NCBI GenBank assembly: GCA_963812255.1 | Contig: CAWEUM010000005.1 | Span: 682,001-746,000, forward strand | Direction: 5' to 3' | Source: DATJGR01 sp963812255 | GTDB lineage: Bacteria > Pseudomonadota > Gammaproteobacteria > Pseudomonadales > Azotimanducaceae | DNA length: 64,000 nt | Shown here: positions 7,858-16,850 of the stretch, in pieces | Layout: each line of letters begins with the position of its first letter | Numbering within the stretch: position 1 is the first letter of the stretch | Position numbers and translations under genes: made by a program | Notes under the pieces: model-generated | What the model saw: the letters and a program-made list of their open reading frames with translations, nothing else | Told to the model about the DNA's origin: nothing | The model's database searches: none

Positions 7858-9054
7858 ATGACCTACGCCCCCAGTTCCCGCGCCTTCTACGACGCGGACA
7901 GCCACATCATGGAACTGCCCGATTTCCTGCGCGACTACGCGGATCCCGACATACGCGACAGGATTCCGCCGGTGAACTACAGCGCATCGGTGGTCACCGA
8001 CGATGAAGTCGCCGAGATCGTCGCGCGCGGCGGCCGCCACAGCGAGGCACACAAGGCCGAACTGCTGGCGATGGGCGATCGACTGATCGAAGGCTCCAAA
8101 GAGATACAGGCGCTTGGCGCATTCGATCCGACCGAGCGGACGACCGCGCTCGACATGCTCGGTTTCAAGCGCCAGCTCGTGTTCGCCACGCACAGCGTCG
8201 CCGTGCCGTTTTCGCCGAGTTCGAAGATGACGCCGGAGGTGCGCTACGGTTCGGCCCGCGCGCACAACCGTGCGATGGGCGATTTCTGCCGCAACGATGC
8301 GCGCCTGCTCGGCGTGGGTGTCGTACCGCTCGACGACCCCGCGCTTGCGGTCGCCGAACTCGATCACGCAATCAAACAGGGTTTGAAGGCGGTCTGGATT
8401 CCGCATCGTCCGTGCGGTGACAAGGCACCGGGCCACGTCGAATTCGATCCATTCTGGGCACGGCTCACCGAAGCGCGGGTGCCATTCGTGCTGCATGTCG
8501 GCGGCGCGCCACTGCAACTGAACAAGGCATGGTCAAACAACGGCCGGCCACCGACGAAGGACTGGCTTGGCGGTGGTGAGAACGTACGCAGCAAAGACAT
8601 CGCGATCCTGCATGAAGGGCCGGAAACGTTCCTGAGCATGATGCTGATCGACGGCGTATTCGAACGCTTCCCCGGACTACGCGGTGCCAGCGTCGAACTC
8701 GGCGCCGGTTGGGTGCCGTCGCTGCTGACGCGTCTCGACTGGGTCGCCGCGCATTGGAGCAAGGCCGACAAAAGCCTGGCCGCGTTCACGCGCAAGCCGT
8801 CCGAGCAGTTGACGCAGCAGTGCGCGTTCACGCCGTATGTATTCGAGGACATCGGTGCACTGATCGATCAATCAAATCCCAAGCTGTATCTGTTTTCCAG
8901 TGATTACCCGCACATCGAAGGCGGTCGCAATCCGATCGCGCGGTTCGAAAAGTCGCTGGGCGAGCGCGCCGACAGCGTACGCGATCATTTCTACGCAGAG
9001 AACTTCCTGCGTATCTTTCCAGACGCTCGCGTGCCCGACGCCCGCGCGGCCTGA
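7858..9054 (+). CDS. Amidohydrolase family protein (PF04909-type)
   Basis: 398 residues. The N-terminal FYDADSHIMELPDFL gives the Asp-Ser-His metal motif of the decarboxylase-type amidohydrolases; PFVLHVGG and the late FSSDYPHIEGGRNPIA (Asp-x-x-His) are the other family landmarks of the TIM-barrel metal site. Relatives include ACMSD-type decarboxylases and uncharacterised hydrolases often found beside luciferase-like monooxygenases. It is the first gene of a four-gene plus-strand unit, 22 bp before the monooxygenase. A GGAG lies about 7 bases upstream of the ATG. Substrate not predictable. Confidence 0.88.
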   Translation: MTYAPSSRAFYDADSHIMELPDFLRDYADPDIRDRIPPVNYSASVVTDDEVAEIVARGGRHSEAHKAELLAMGDRLIEGSKEIQALGAFDPTERTTALDMLGFKRQLVFATHSVAVPFSPSSKMTPEVRYGSARAHNRAMGDFCRNDARLLGVGVVPLDDPALAVAELDHAIKQGLKAVWIPHRPCGDKAPGHVEFDPFWARLTEARVPFVLHVGGAPLQLNKAWSNNGRPPTKDWLGGGENVRSKDIAILHEGPETFLSMMLIDGVFERFPGLRGASVELGAGWVPSLLTRLDWVAAHWSKADKSLAAFTRKPSEQLTQQCAFTPYVFEDIGALIDQSNPKLYLFSSDYPHIEGGRNPIARFEKSLGERADSVRDHFYAENFLRIFPDARVPDARAA

Positions 9055-9076
9055 TCCTAAGAAACGGAGATATTCG

Positions 9077-10294
9077 ATGACACGACTCAAATTCGGCGCG
9101 TTCCTTGCGCCGCACCACCCGATCGGAGAACACCCGACATTGCAGTTCCGCCGCGATCTCGATCTTGCCGAGCACCTCGACAAACTCGGTTACGACGAAT
9201 TCTGGTGCGGCGAGCATCACTCCACCGGTTGGGAAATCATCGCGTCCCCGGAGATGTTTCTCGCCGCGGCCGGCGAGCGCACCCATCGCATCCGGCTTGG
9301 AACCGGCGTGGTGTCGTTGCCGTATCACCACCCGTTCAACGTCGCACAGCGCATCGTGCAACTCGATCACATGACCGGCGGCCGGGTGATCTTCGGCTCG
9401 GGTCCGGGCGCGCTGCCGTCGGATGCATACATGCTCGGCATCGACCCGATGGTGCAGCGCGATCGGCAGGACGAGGCCATCGGCGTGATTCGCAAACTGC
9501 TTCGCGGCGAGCCACGCTTCAGTCACGAGAGCGACTGGTTCACGTTGCGCGATGCGGCGCTGCAACTGTTGCCGTTGCAGGAGGATATGCCGTTCGCGGT
9601 GGCTTCGATGGTCAGCCCGTCCGGCATGACCTTGGCCGGCAAGCACGGCATCGGCGTGTTGTCGATCGGTTCGATGTCCACCGCCGGTTTGCAGGCACTG
9701 CCACTGCAGTGGAGCTTCGCCGAAGAAGCTGCACAGATCAGCGGCAATTCGGTCGACCGGCGTGACTGGCGCATCGTGATGACATGGCACATCGCCGAAA
9801 CGCGCGATCAGGCGCGCATCGAAGCGCGCGACGGCCTGCTGCGCTGGCACAACGAATACACGGTCGGCACGCTGATGCGACCGGGCGCCGTCGCATTCAA
9901 GGATCCCGACGACGCCGTCGATCAGACGGCGTTTACCGACGGCTCCGCTGCGGTGATCGGCACGCCTGACGATCTCGTCAAGGCGCTGCGGAATATGGTC
10001 GCGCTGACCGGCGGCTTCGGTACCGTGATCGGCTTCGCGCATGACTGGGCGAACCCCGAAGCGACGCGCCGCAGTTGGGATCTGATCGCACGCTACGTGA
10101 TCCCGGAGGTGAACGGCCTGCTGACGAGCTACCGGGAGTCCCAACGCCACGTCATCGAACACCGCGACGTATTCGATCGTGCCGGCGCCGCGGTCGTTTC
10201 GAAGATCATGCAGAACGAACGCGCGGCGCGTGCGTTGACCGAAGAGAGCAACGCGCAAACGGCAATGCCGGCGCATCACGCACCAAAGGTCTGA
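9077..10294 (+). CDS. Luciferase-like (LLM-class) flavin-dependent monooxygenase
   Basis: 405 residues from the ATG at 9077, preceded by GGAGA; the longer frame upstream overlaps the amidohydrolase and is rejected. The bacterial luciferase fold is shown by KFGAFLAPHHPIGEHPT, the DLAEHLDKLGYDEFWCGEHH helix-strand, RIRLGTGVVSLPYHHPFNVA, and GRVIFGSGPGALPSDAY. Such enzymes use reduced FMN (or F420 in some lineages) to oxygenate alkanes, ketones, terpenes or aromatics. Placement between an amidohydrolase and an esterase suggests a peripheral catabolic route. A partner flavin reductase is not visible in the window. Confidence 0.9.
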   Translation: MTRLKFGAFLAPHHPIGEHPTLQFRRDLDLAEHLDKLGYDEFWCGEHHSTGWEIIASPEMFLAAAGERTHRIRLGTGVVSLPYHHPFNVAQRIVQLDHMTGGRVIFGSGPGALPSDAYMLGIDPMVQRDRQDEAIGVIRKLLRGEPRFSHESDWFTLRDAALQLLPLQEDMPFAVASMVSPSGMTLAGKHGIGVLSIGSMSTAGLQALPLQWSFAEEAAQISGNSVDRRDWRIVMTWHIAETRDQARIEARDGLLRWHNEYTVGTLMRPGAVAFKDPDDAVDQTAFTDGSAAVIGTPDDLVKALRNMVALTGGFGTVIGFAHDWANPEATRRSWDLIARYVIPEVNGLLTSYRESQRHVIEHRDVFDRAGAAVVSKIMQNERAARALTEESNAQTAMPAHHAPKV

Positions 10295-10312
10295 ACATCG
10301 CGGGGATTCCCA

Positions 10313-11854
10313 ATGAGCGTTGACTCACGGCCGATCGTCTCGACCACGCTCGGCAAATTGCGCGGCGCCACCGAAGGCGACGTACTGGTGTTTCGCGGGA
10401 TTGCGTACGGCGAATCGACAGAAGGTCCGCGACGTTTCCTGCCGCCCCTTCCCGCCAAGTCATGGAGCGGTGTCCGCGACGCGGTCGAATTCGGTCCGAT
10501 CTGTCCACAGCGCGGCGCACTGGCCGGTAACTCGCTGGCTGACGAGCGCACCATCGGTCCGCTGCCGCAACTGGCCCTCAGCGAGGATTGTCTTTCGCTG
10601 AATGTGTGGACGCCGGCCGTCGACGACGGCGGCAACCGACCGGTATTGTTCTGGCTGCATGGGCGCGGCTTCGCAGAAGGTGCCGGATCGGAAGGCTGGT
10701 ACAGCGGCGCGCCGCTGGCAAAACGCGGCGATGTGGTCGTCGTCACCATCAATCACCGCCTCAACATATTTGGTTATCTGCACCTGGCGGACATCGGCGG
10801 TGAGGCGTTCTCGGGATCCGGCGTCGCCGGAATGCTCGATGCGGTGCTCGCGCTGCAATGGGTGCGGGACAACATTGCCGCATTCGGTGGAGACCCGGAC
10901 AACGTGACGATTTTCGGTGAGTCAGGTGGCGGCGCAAAGGTCAGCACGCTGCTCGCGCTGCCGCAGGCGAAGGGACTGTTCCACAAGGCCGTGATCCAGA
11001 GCGGACCCGGTATCCGGGGTGTCGAGCCGGCGGCCGCCACCGAGTTCGCCGAGCGGGTGCTCACGCACTTCGACCTATCCAGCAACAATGTTGCGGCGTT
11101 GCAGCAGGTCCCCGCGGATGCGCTGAGCCGAGCCGTAGCAGACCTGCTTGGTGCCGGCCCCGGCGGTGCGATGCTGCTGGCGCCGGTCGTCGACGGACAA
11201 GTCTATCCTGCGCATCCGTTCGATCCCGCGGCCGCCGCGACGGCGGCGAACATTCCGTTGCTGATCGGCACGAACAAGGACGAGGCAGCGCTGTTCGCGG
11301 CCGCCGATCCGAAGCGCCGAAAACTCTCCGACGCGGAACTGCAAGAGCGCCTCAAACGACTCGTTGGCGAGCGGAGCGAAGCGATCCTCGCCGTATATCG
11401 CCGCACCCGGCCCGACGACTCTCCGTGGGATCTATACATCGGCATCAGCAGTGAGAGCATGCGACTGCGTTCGATTCAACTGGCGGAGCGCAAGATCGCC
11501 GGTGGGCCCGCAGCCGTGTACATGTATCTTTTCACTTGGGAGAGCAATGCCCTGGGTGGATTATTCAAGGCCGCGCATGCGCTCGAAATCCCGTTCGTGT
11601 TCGACAATCCAGACATCGCGCCGTTCACCGGTGACCGGCCCGACCGCTACGAACTGGCCGCATCGATGAGTCAGGCGTGGATCGATTTCGCGCGCCACGG
11701 CGATCCCAATCACGCGACCCTGCCGCGTTGGCAACCCTATGACGTGCAGCAACGCGCGACGATGATCTTCGACGTGCCGTGTCGCGTCGAAAACGACCCG
11801 CGCAGGGAAGAGCGACTGGCGTGGAACGGCGAGCCCGCATCGCGTCTGTTCTGA
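10313..11854 (+). CDS. Type-B carboxylesterase/lipase
   Basis: 513 residues with the alpha/beta-hydrolase order of type-B carboxylesterases: LGKLRGATEGDVLVFRGIAY, the EDCLSLNVWTP block, an oxyanion region LFWLHGRGFAEGAGS, nucleophile in IFGESGGGAKVS (Ser204), acid in GTNKDEAALF, and histidine in KAAHALEIPFVFDN. The oxyanion loop reads HGRGF instead of the more common HGGGF. I see no signal peptide, so it is likely cytoplasmic. It lies 18 bp after the monooxygenase gene and 18 bp before the GMC oxidoreductase gene, so an operon is likely. The ester substrate is unknown. Confidence 0.92.
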   Translation: MSVDSRPIVSTTLGKLRGATEGDVLVFRGIAYGESTEGPRRFLPPLPAKSWSGVRDAVEFGPICPQRGALAGNSLADERTIGPLPQLALSEDCLSLNVWTPAVDDGGNRPVLFWLHGRGFAEGAGSEGWYSGAPLAKRGDVVVVTINHRLNIFGYLHLADIGGEAFSGSGVAGMLDAVLALQWVRDNIAAFGGDPDNVTIFGESGGGAKVSTLLALPQAKGLFHKAVIQSGPGIRGVEPAAATEFAERVLTHFDLSSNNVAALQQVPADALSRAVADLLGAGPGGAMLLAPVVDGQVYPAHPFDPAAAATAANIPLLIGTNKDEAALFAAADPKRRKLSDAELQERLKRLVGERSEAILAVYRRTRPDDSPWDLYIGISSESMRLRSIQLAERKIAGGPAAVYMYLFTWESNALGGLFKAAHALEIPFVFDNPDIAPFTGDRPDRYELAASMSQAWIDFARHGDPNHATLPRWQPYDVQQRATMIFDVPCRVENDPRREERLAWNGEPASRLF

Positions 11855-11872
11855 ATTTACGGGCGCTACGCC

Positions 11873-13438
11873 GTGCAATACGACTACCTGATCGTCGGCG
11901 CTGGCTCGGCGGGTGCGACCCTTGCCGGACGGCTGTCGGAGCATGCTTCGACGCAGGTCATGCTCATAGAAGCGGGCCCGGACCATCGTAGCGCCGATGC
12001 GCCCCAGGCAATGCGCAGTCCGAACCCATCGGTCCTCATCAATGCACCGGAATACGAGCGATTCCGCTGGGACACGCTGCGGGCGCGCCGAACCCGATCG
12101 CAGGAACCGCGCCTCTACTGGCGCGGCCGCGGACTGGGTGGCAGTTCGACGATCAACGGCCAGATTGCGATCCGCGGCGTGCCGGAAGACTATGACCGAT
12201 GGGACGCGGCCGGATGCAGCGGTTGGGGATTCGCCGATGTGTTGCCGTTTTTCAATCGGTTGGAAACGGATTTGCGCTACGGCAGCGCCGCGTATCACGG
12301 CGACAGCGGGCCGATTCCGATCTACCGCGCGCCGATGTCGCACTGGGGCGCCGTCGACCTGGCGCTCGGCGAGGCGGCGATCGATCTGGGCTATCCGTGG
12401 GCACCGGATCATAACGCGCCCGGCGCACTCGGCGTGTCTCCGTATGCGATCAACAGCCGCAACCATCGTCGTGTCAACACCAATGACGCGTACCTCGACC
12501 CGCATCGAGGCCGCAACAACCTCGCGATCCTCTGCGATACCCAGGTGGATCGCGTGCTGTTCGATCACGATCGCGCGGTCGGCGTGCGGTGCAGAACGCA
12601 CGGCACGTGGCGCGACGTGTTTGCCAACGAGATTATCCTGGCCGCGGGCGCAATCCACAGCCCGCCTATCTTGATGCGCTCCGGCGTCGGGCCAGCCGAT
12701 CATCTGAGCGAAATGCAAATCGCGGTACGCGCGGCGTTGCCCGTCGGCGACGGCTTTCAGGACCATCCCATCGCAGCGCTGCCGATCGTCCTGAAGGAAG
12801 CGGCGAACCCGCCGCCTGACTTTCGCCATACGAATTGTTGCGTTCGCTATGCGTCCGGCATCGGCGACGCCGGCCCGGGCGACATGATGCTGGTCGCGAT
12901 GAACCGCCTCGGCGACGGTCTCGGTCGCCACGCACGCGCGCCGTCCGCCAACTTCGGGCTGCTGGGTGTGTGGGTGAATCAATGCGCCTCGCGTGGCACG
13001 ATTCGTCTCGAATCGATCGATCCGCTGGCGCAACCAATCATCGAAGAGAACATGCTCGACGACCACAGCGACGTGCTGCGGATGCGAGACGGCATCAAGC
13101 GACTGATGGATCTCGCGCGCCAGCCGAGCTTCGGTGAGATTGCAGAACTGATCGCAACGGGTGTCTCGGGCGACGATTTCGAGACGCTCGACTCCGACGC
13201 GACGATCGACGCATGGGCACTGCACAATGTCGGCGATGCACAACACGGCACCAGTAGTTGCCGCATGGGCGCGGCCGATGACCCATCGACCGTCGTGGAT
13301 CCGCAGTGTCGGGTACTCGGATTTCAGGGACTGCGTGTCGTCGACGCCTCCATCATGCCGAGCGTACCCTGCGCGAACACCCATCTGACGACCGTGATGA
13401 TCGCCGAATACATCGCGGACCAGCTCAAAGGAAACTGA
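11873..13438 (+). CDS. GMC family FAD-dependent oxidoreductase
   Basis: 521 residues from a GTG start. The N-terminal QYDYLIVGAGSAGATLAGRL is the FAD-binding GMC opening; GRGLGGSSTINGQIAIRG and AAGCSGWGFADVLPFF are GMC signature 1 regions; AAGAIHSPPILMRSGVGPA is signature 2. The active-site base histidine fits HGTSSCRMG (about residue 460) and the C-terminal VVDASIMPSVPCANTHLTTVMIAE carries the second catalytic His/Asn position. Family members oxidise alcohols, choline, polyethylene glycol or sugars. It is the last member of the amidohydrolase-monooxygenase-esterase unit; the alcohol released by the esterase would be a plausible substrate. Confidence 0.93.
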   Translation: MQYDYLIVGAGSAGATLAGRLSEHASTQVMLIEAGPDHRSADAPQAMRSPNPSVLINAPEYERFRWDTLRARRTRSQEPRLYWRGRGLGGSSTINGQIAIRGVPEDYDRWDAAGCSGWGFADVLPFFNRLETDLRYGSAAYHGDSGPIPIYRAPMSHWGAVDLALGEAAIDLGYPWAPDHNAPGALGVSPYAINSRNHRRVNTNDAYLDPHRGRNNLAILCDTQVDRVLFDHDRAVGVRCRTHGTWRDVFANEIILAAGAIHSPPILMRSGVGPADHLSEMQIAVRAALPVGDGFQDHPIAALPIVLKEAANPPPDFRHTNCCVRYASGIGDAGPGDMMLVAMNRLGDGLGRHARAPSANFGLLGVWVNQCASRGTIRLESIDPLAQPIIEENMLDDHSDVLRMRDGIKRLMDLARQPSFGEIAELIATGVSGDDFETLDSDATIDAWALHNVGDAQHGTSSCRMGAADDPSTVVDPQCRVLGFQGLRVVDASIMPSVPCANTHLTTVMIAEYIADQLKGN

Positions 13439-13439
13439 T

Positions 13440-13982
13440 GTGGCCGACTCACTGCAGGATCAATTGCGCAAGGCAGGCCTCGTCAACGAAAAGAAGCTGA
13501 AGAAGGCCCAGCGCGTAAAGCACGCGGCGGAGATGGAGCGTAAGGCCCACGGCCCCGCCAGTGACGATGCGGCCGTCGCCGCACAGCGGACGCGTGCCGA
13601 GAAAGCGGCGCGGGATCGCGCGCTCAACGAACAGCGCGACCGACAAGCGAACTCGAAAGCATTGGCGGCGCAGGTCAGGCAACTGATCGAACTGAACCGG
13701 CAACCGCGCGACGGGGGCGAAATCGCCTTCAATTTCAAAGACGGCAGCACCATCAAGAAACTGTTTGTCACGAAGCGCCATCAGACCCATCTGGTAGAAG
13801 GTCGGCTCGCGATCGTCAAGCTCGACGAAAAATACGAGCTGGTGCCGACCTCGATCGCGCAGAAGATTCGCAGCAGAGACAAGATCAGCGTGATCGTCTG
13901 CAACGATGTGATCTCAACATCTGACGCGGACGCCGACGATCCGTATGCGGATTACCAGATACCGGACGATTTGGACTGGTAA
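13440..13982 (+). CDS. DUF2058 domain protein (YaiL-like)
   Basis: 180 residues from a GTG at 13440, two bases after the GMC stop. The opening ADSLQDQLRKAGLVNEKKLK and a long, very basic helical first half (about 1-80), followed by a small beta-rich domain (IAFNFKDGSTIKKLFV; LAIVKLDEKYELVPTSIA), match the DUF2058 family. Family members are cytoplasmic and nucleoprotein-associated in E. coli, with no assigned function. It is probably cotranscribed with the catabolic cluster only by position. It converges on ybiT with an 18-bp gap and no visible terminator. Confidence 0.88.
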   Translation: MADSLQDQLRKAGLVNEKKLKKAQRVKHAAEMERKAHGPASDDAAVAAQRTRAEKAARDRALNEQRDRQANSKALAAQVRQLIELNRQPRDGGEIAFNFKDGSTIKKLFVTKRHQTHLVEGRLAIVKLDEKYELVPTSIAQKIRSRDKISVIVCNDVISTSDADADDPYADYQIPDDLDW

Positions 13983-14000
13983 TCCGCGGGCTTGTTCGCG

Positions 14001-15620
14001 CTACGCCGACCTGATCCGGCGAGCAACCGGCTGCTCCAACCCCTGGCTGCTCAGATAGTCGTCGTAGTTTCCGTTGAAATCGACGATACCCTCCCGCGTT
14101 AGCTCGATGATGCGCGTGGCAAGCGAAGCAACGAATTCGCGGTCGTGGCTGACGAAGATCAACGTGCCGGGATAGTTTTCCAGCGCCAGGTTCAACGCCT
14201 CGATCGATTCCATGTCCAGGTGGTTGGTCGGTTCGTCCATCAGCAGGATGTTCGGCTTCTGCAGCATCAGCTTGCCGAACAGCATGCGGCCTTCTTCGCC
14301 GCCGGAGATCACTTTCACCGACTTGTTGCTGTCTTCCTTCGAGAACAGCAACCGCCCCAAGGTCGCGCGCAGCGTTTGTTCATCGTCATTCTTCTGCTTC
14401 CACTGACGCATCCACTCGAACAGTGTCACGTCGGTCTCGAAGTCGTCGCCGCGATCCTGCGCGACATACCCGATCTCCGCATTCGCTGACCATTTCACGA
14501 TACCGCGATCCGGTTCGAGCTGGCCGACCAGGCATTTCAGTAACGTCGTCTTGCCGATGCCGTTGGGGCCGATGACCGCAATGCGTTCGCCGACTTCCAC
14601 CATCAGATCGAGATTCTCGATCAGCGGTTCATCGTAACCCTTCGTCAGACCTTCGAGTTCCAGCGCAAGCCGATACAGCTTCTTGTCCTGATCGAAACGG
14701 ATGTACGGGCTGACCCGACTCGACGGTTTCACCTCTTCGAGTTCGATCTTCTCGATCTGACGTGCGCGTGATGTCGCCTGACGCGCTTTCGACGCGTTGG
14801 CCGAGAAGCGGCTGACGAACGCCTGCAGATCGGCAATCTGCGCCTTCTTCTTCGCGTTGTTCGCCAGCATGCGTTCGCGCACTAACGTCGAGGCCGTCAT
14901 GTACTGATCGTAGTTGCCGGGATAAACGCGCAGCTCGCCGTAGTCGAGATCGGCCATATGCGTGCAGACGCTGTTCAGGAAATGGCGATCGTGGGAAATG
15001 ATCACCATCGTCGAGTTACGTTCGTTCAACACGCCTTCGAGCCAGCGGATCGCATTGATGTCGAGGTTGTTGGTCGGCTCGTCGAGCAGCAACACATCGG
15101 GATCGCCGAACAACGCCTGGGCGAGCAGTACGCGCAGTTTCCAGCCCGGTGCGACGCCGCTCATCAATCCTTCGTGTTGTTCCAGCGATATGCCGACCCC
15201 CAGCAGCAGTTCGCCGGCGCGCGCCTCGGCGGTATAACCATCGAGTTCGGCGAACTCCACCTCGAGATCGGCAACCCGCATGCCGTCTGCCTCGCTCATT
15301 TCAGCCAATCCGTAGATCCGGTCACGCTCTTCCTTGACGTCCCACAGCCGGGCATGCCCCATGATCACGGTGTCGAGTACGCGAATGTCCTCGAAGGCGA
15401 ATTGATCCTGGCGCAGCTTACCCAGCCGAACATCAGGCTCGATCGAAACATTGCCGGCGGTCGGGGCCATGTCGCCACCGAGGATTTTCATGAAGGTCGA
15501 CTTGCCGGAACCGTTTGCGCCGATGAGCCCGTAGCGATTACCTTCGCCGAACTTGACGGAGACGTTTTCGAACAACGGCTTCGGGCCGAACTGAATCGTG
15601 AGGTTTGCAGTAGAGATCAC
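14001..15620 (-). CDS. ybiT: ABC-F ATPase YbiT
   Basis: 539 residues, two ABC cassettes in tandem and no membrane segments, as in ABC-F translation factors. Cassette 1: Walker A LIGANGSGKSTFMKIL and LLLDEPTNNLDINAI; linker (about 235-310) rich in charged residues with ANNAKKKAQIADLQAF; cassette 2: VIGPNGIGKTTLLKC, signature VISGGEEGRMLFGKLML and LLMDEPTNHLDMESIEALN. The start MISTANLTIQFGPKPLFENV is typical of the YbiT/EttA branch. These proteins bind the ribosomal E site to rescue or regulate elongation. Likely monocistronic. Confidence 0.93.
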   Translation of the reverse strand: MISTANLTIQFGPKPLFENVSVKFGEGNRYGLIGANGSGKSTFMKILGGDMAPTAGNVSIEPDVRLGKLRQDQFAFEDIRVLDTVIMGHARLWDVKEERDRIYGLAEMSEADGMRVADLEVEFAELDGYTAEARAGELLLGVGISLEQHEGLMSGVAPGWKLRVLLAQALFGDPDVLLLDEPTNNLDINAIRWLEGVLNERNSTMVIISHDRHFLNSVCTHMADLDYGELRVYPGNYDQYMTASTLVRERMLANNAKKKAQIADLQAFVSRFSANASKARQATSRARQIEKIELEEVKPSSRVSPYIRFDQDKKLYRLALELEGLTKGYDEPLIENLDLMVEVGERIAVIGPNGIGKTTLLKCLVGQLEPDRGIVKWSANAEIGYVAQDRGDDFETDVTLFEWMRQWKQKNDDEQTLRATLGRLLFSKEDSNKSVKVISGGEEGRMLFGKLMLQKPNILLMDEPTNHLDMESIEALNLALENYPGTLIFVSHDREFVASLATRIIELTREGIVDFNGNYDDYLSSQGLEQPVARRIRSA

Positions 15621-15775
15621 AGGTTGGGGTTCCGTCGAGTTTGGGTCGATTCAAAGTCCCGGATGACCCGAATCAACGGCGCCGGAACGTAAGCGGGCGC
15701 CCTTTTATCATTTTCGCCGAAACGATGCCAACGAAATCCAGATACCGACCGATACAGCCAGCCGACCGGGGCTGC

Positions 15776-16117
15776 TCAGACAATCAGACCGATCAGCGCC
15801 AGGGCAATGCCGATTCCAAGGCCCGCGAACACTGCGCGCCGTGCAAGCGATACAGTTGCATCATGTGCGGCGCGCAATTCGAGCAGCATCGGCACCAGCG
15901 TGGTGTAAACACGCACCCGAATCAACTCGCGGCTGCGGCGGTCGCCGGCCACCTCACCGGCCCTCTGAGCCAGTTGTTTGGCAACCGACTTCAGCAGGCG
16001 TTCGCTCTCGGCGACGCGCCGGCCGCACGCGGCGCGGGTCTGAAACGAGACCAATGGACTGCGCAACGCTCGATTGAGATCGGTCAGCAGATCGGCATCG
16101 GATTCGACGGCAGCCAC
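15776..16117 (-). CDS. Hypothetical protein with C-terminal membrane anchor
   Basis: 113 residues. The first 85 are predicted mostly helical and charged (DADLLTDLNRALRS, AESERLLKSVAKQLAQR), and the last 25 (VFAGLGIGIALALIGLIV) form a single hydrophobic helix ending at the C-terminus. That is the topology of a tail-anchored inner-membrane protein. I do not recognise the family. It stands alone 155 bp upstream of ybiT and 94 bp downstream of the gene pair at 16212-17308. The ATG at 16115-16117 is the only good start. Confidence 0.55.
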   Translation of the reverse strand: MAAVESDADLLTDLNRALRSPLVSFQTRAACGRRVAESERLLKSVAKQLAQRAGEVAGDRRSRELIRVRVYTTLVPMLLELRAAHDATVSLARRAVFAGLGIGIALALIGLIV

Positions 16118-16211
16118 AGTGACGTTCCCCTACTGCTCTGGCGCGAGATGACACAGGCTAACCATCCGCCACAGCGGCTGCACGAGCGCGCGAAGTCAAA
16201 GATGAACGCTG

Positions 16212-16850
16212 TCACGAATTTACCGGCGGCACCCAGGTCGGAATCAGATTCGTCGCGTAGGCAATCGTGGCCGTCGTCAACGCGTGACGACGCCGAAAGT
16301 TATCGGCGGCTTCCGGGGGCGGCGCGCGCGAAACCTGCCACGACTCGAATCCGTCGTACCAGGTGCACAGCAGCATGATGCCGCGCGCCGCTCGACGATC
16401 GCTCTGACAGAACAATCCCTGCGGTTCAGCTCGATACGCATCGGTCGCCTCGAATGTCATCCAGGCCTGGGACGACAGCCGCACAATCTCATCGACATCG
16501 GCGTTGCGCACGTCGAAGAAGCGAAATACATACAGGCCCGGACGCGTCAGCGGTCGGGTGTCGTTCGGTCGCACTGTGGCACGTAGTAGGTGCTGCTCCC
16601 CAATCAGGCACGGCGCGTCAGCCAGGCGCGAATTCAACAGCGCGATGTGTTCGACATTGGTTTCGGCGGACGTCATCAACACAATTTCGTTCGACGCGAT
16701 GCCGAACAATCCGGACCAGGCGCCCCAGCACCGTATTCCGAGCGGATCCACCTGCGGTAGCGTCGCTGAAGCAAGGTGCTCGGCGAGCGGTTGCCAGTTG
16801 CGCTCGCGCCCCTTCAATCGCGTGAAGCAGAAGGTCGCGGACGAAGGCAT
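16212..16850 (-). CDS. Uncharacterised protein, coupled to a PPOX oxidoreductase
   Basis: 212 residues from the ATG at 16848-16850, which overlaps the stop of the upstream gene as TGATG, so translation is coupled. The protein is soluble and mixed alpha/beta. It seems to contain two related halves, each with a strand-rich segment followed by a phrase of the type LTRPGLYVFRFFDV / ARGIMLLCTWYDGFESWQ, reminiscent of dimeric alpha-beta barrel (NIPSNAP or monooxygenase-like) proteins, but the match is too weak to name. Longer in-frame readings upstream lie inside the partner gene and are discarded. Confidence 0.65.
   Translation of the reverse strand: MPSSATFCFTRLKGRERNWQPLAEHLASATLPQVDPLGIRCWGAWSGLFGIASNEIVLMTSAETNVEHIALLNSRLADAPCLIGEQHLLRATVRPNDTRPLTRPGLYVFRFFDVRNADVDEIVRLSSQAWMTFEATDAYRAEPQGLFCQSDRRAARGIMLLCTWYDGFESWQVSRAPPPEAADNFRRRHALTTATIAYATNLIPTWVPPVNS

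Noticed and set aside
8828..10279. 483-codon minus-strand frame opposite the LLM monooxygenase
   Set aside because: No recognisable protein; mirror of a well-supported gene.
11561..13384. 607-codon minus-strand frame opposite the GMC oxidoreductase
   Set aside because: Very long but low-complexity and unrelated to any family; antisense artefact of codon bias.
15678..15706. GGCGCC repeats with a TTTT run as a plus-strand terminator
   Set aside because: No plus-strand gene ends nearby; more probably part of the ybiT upstream region.
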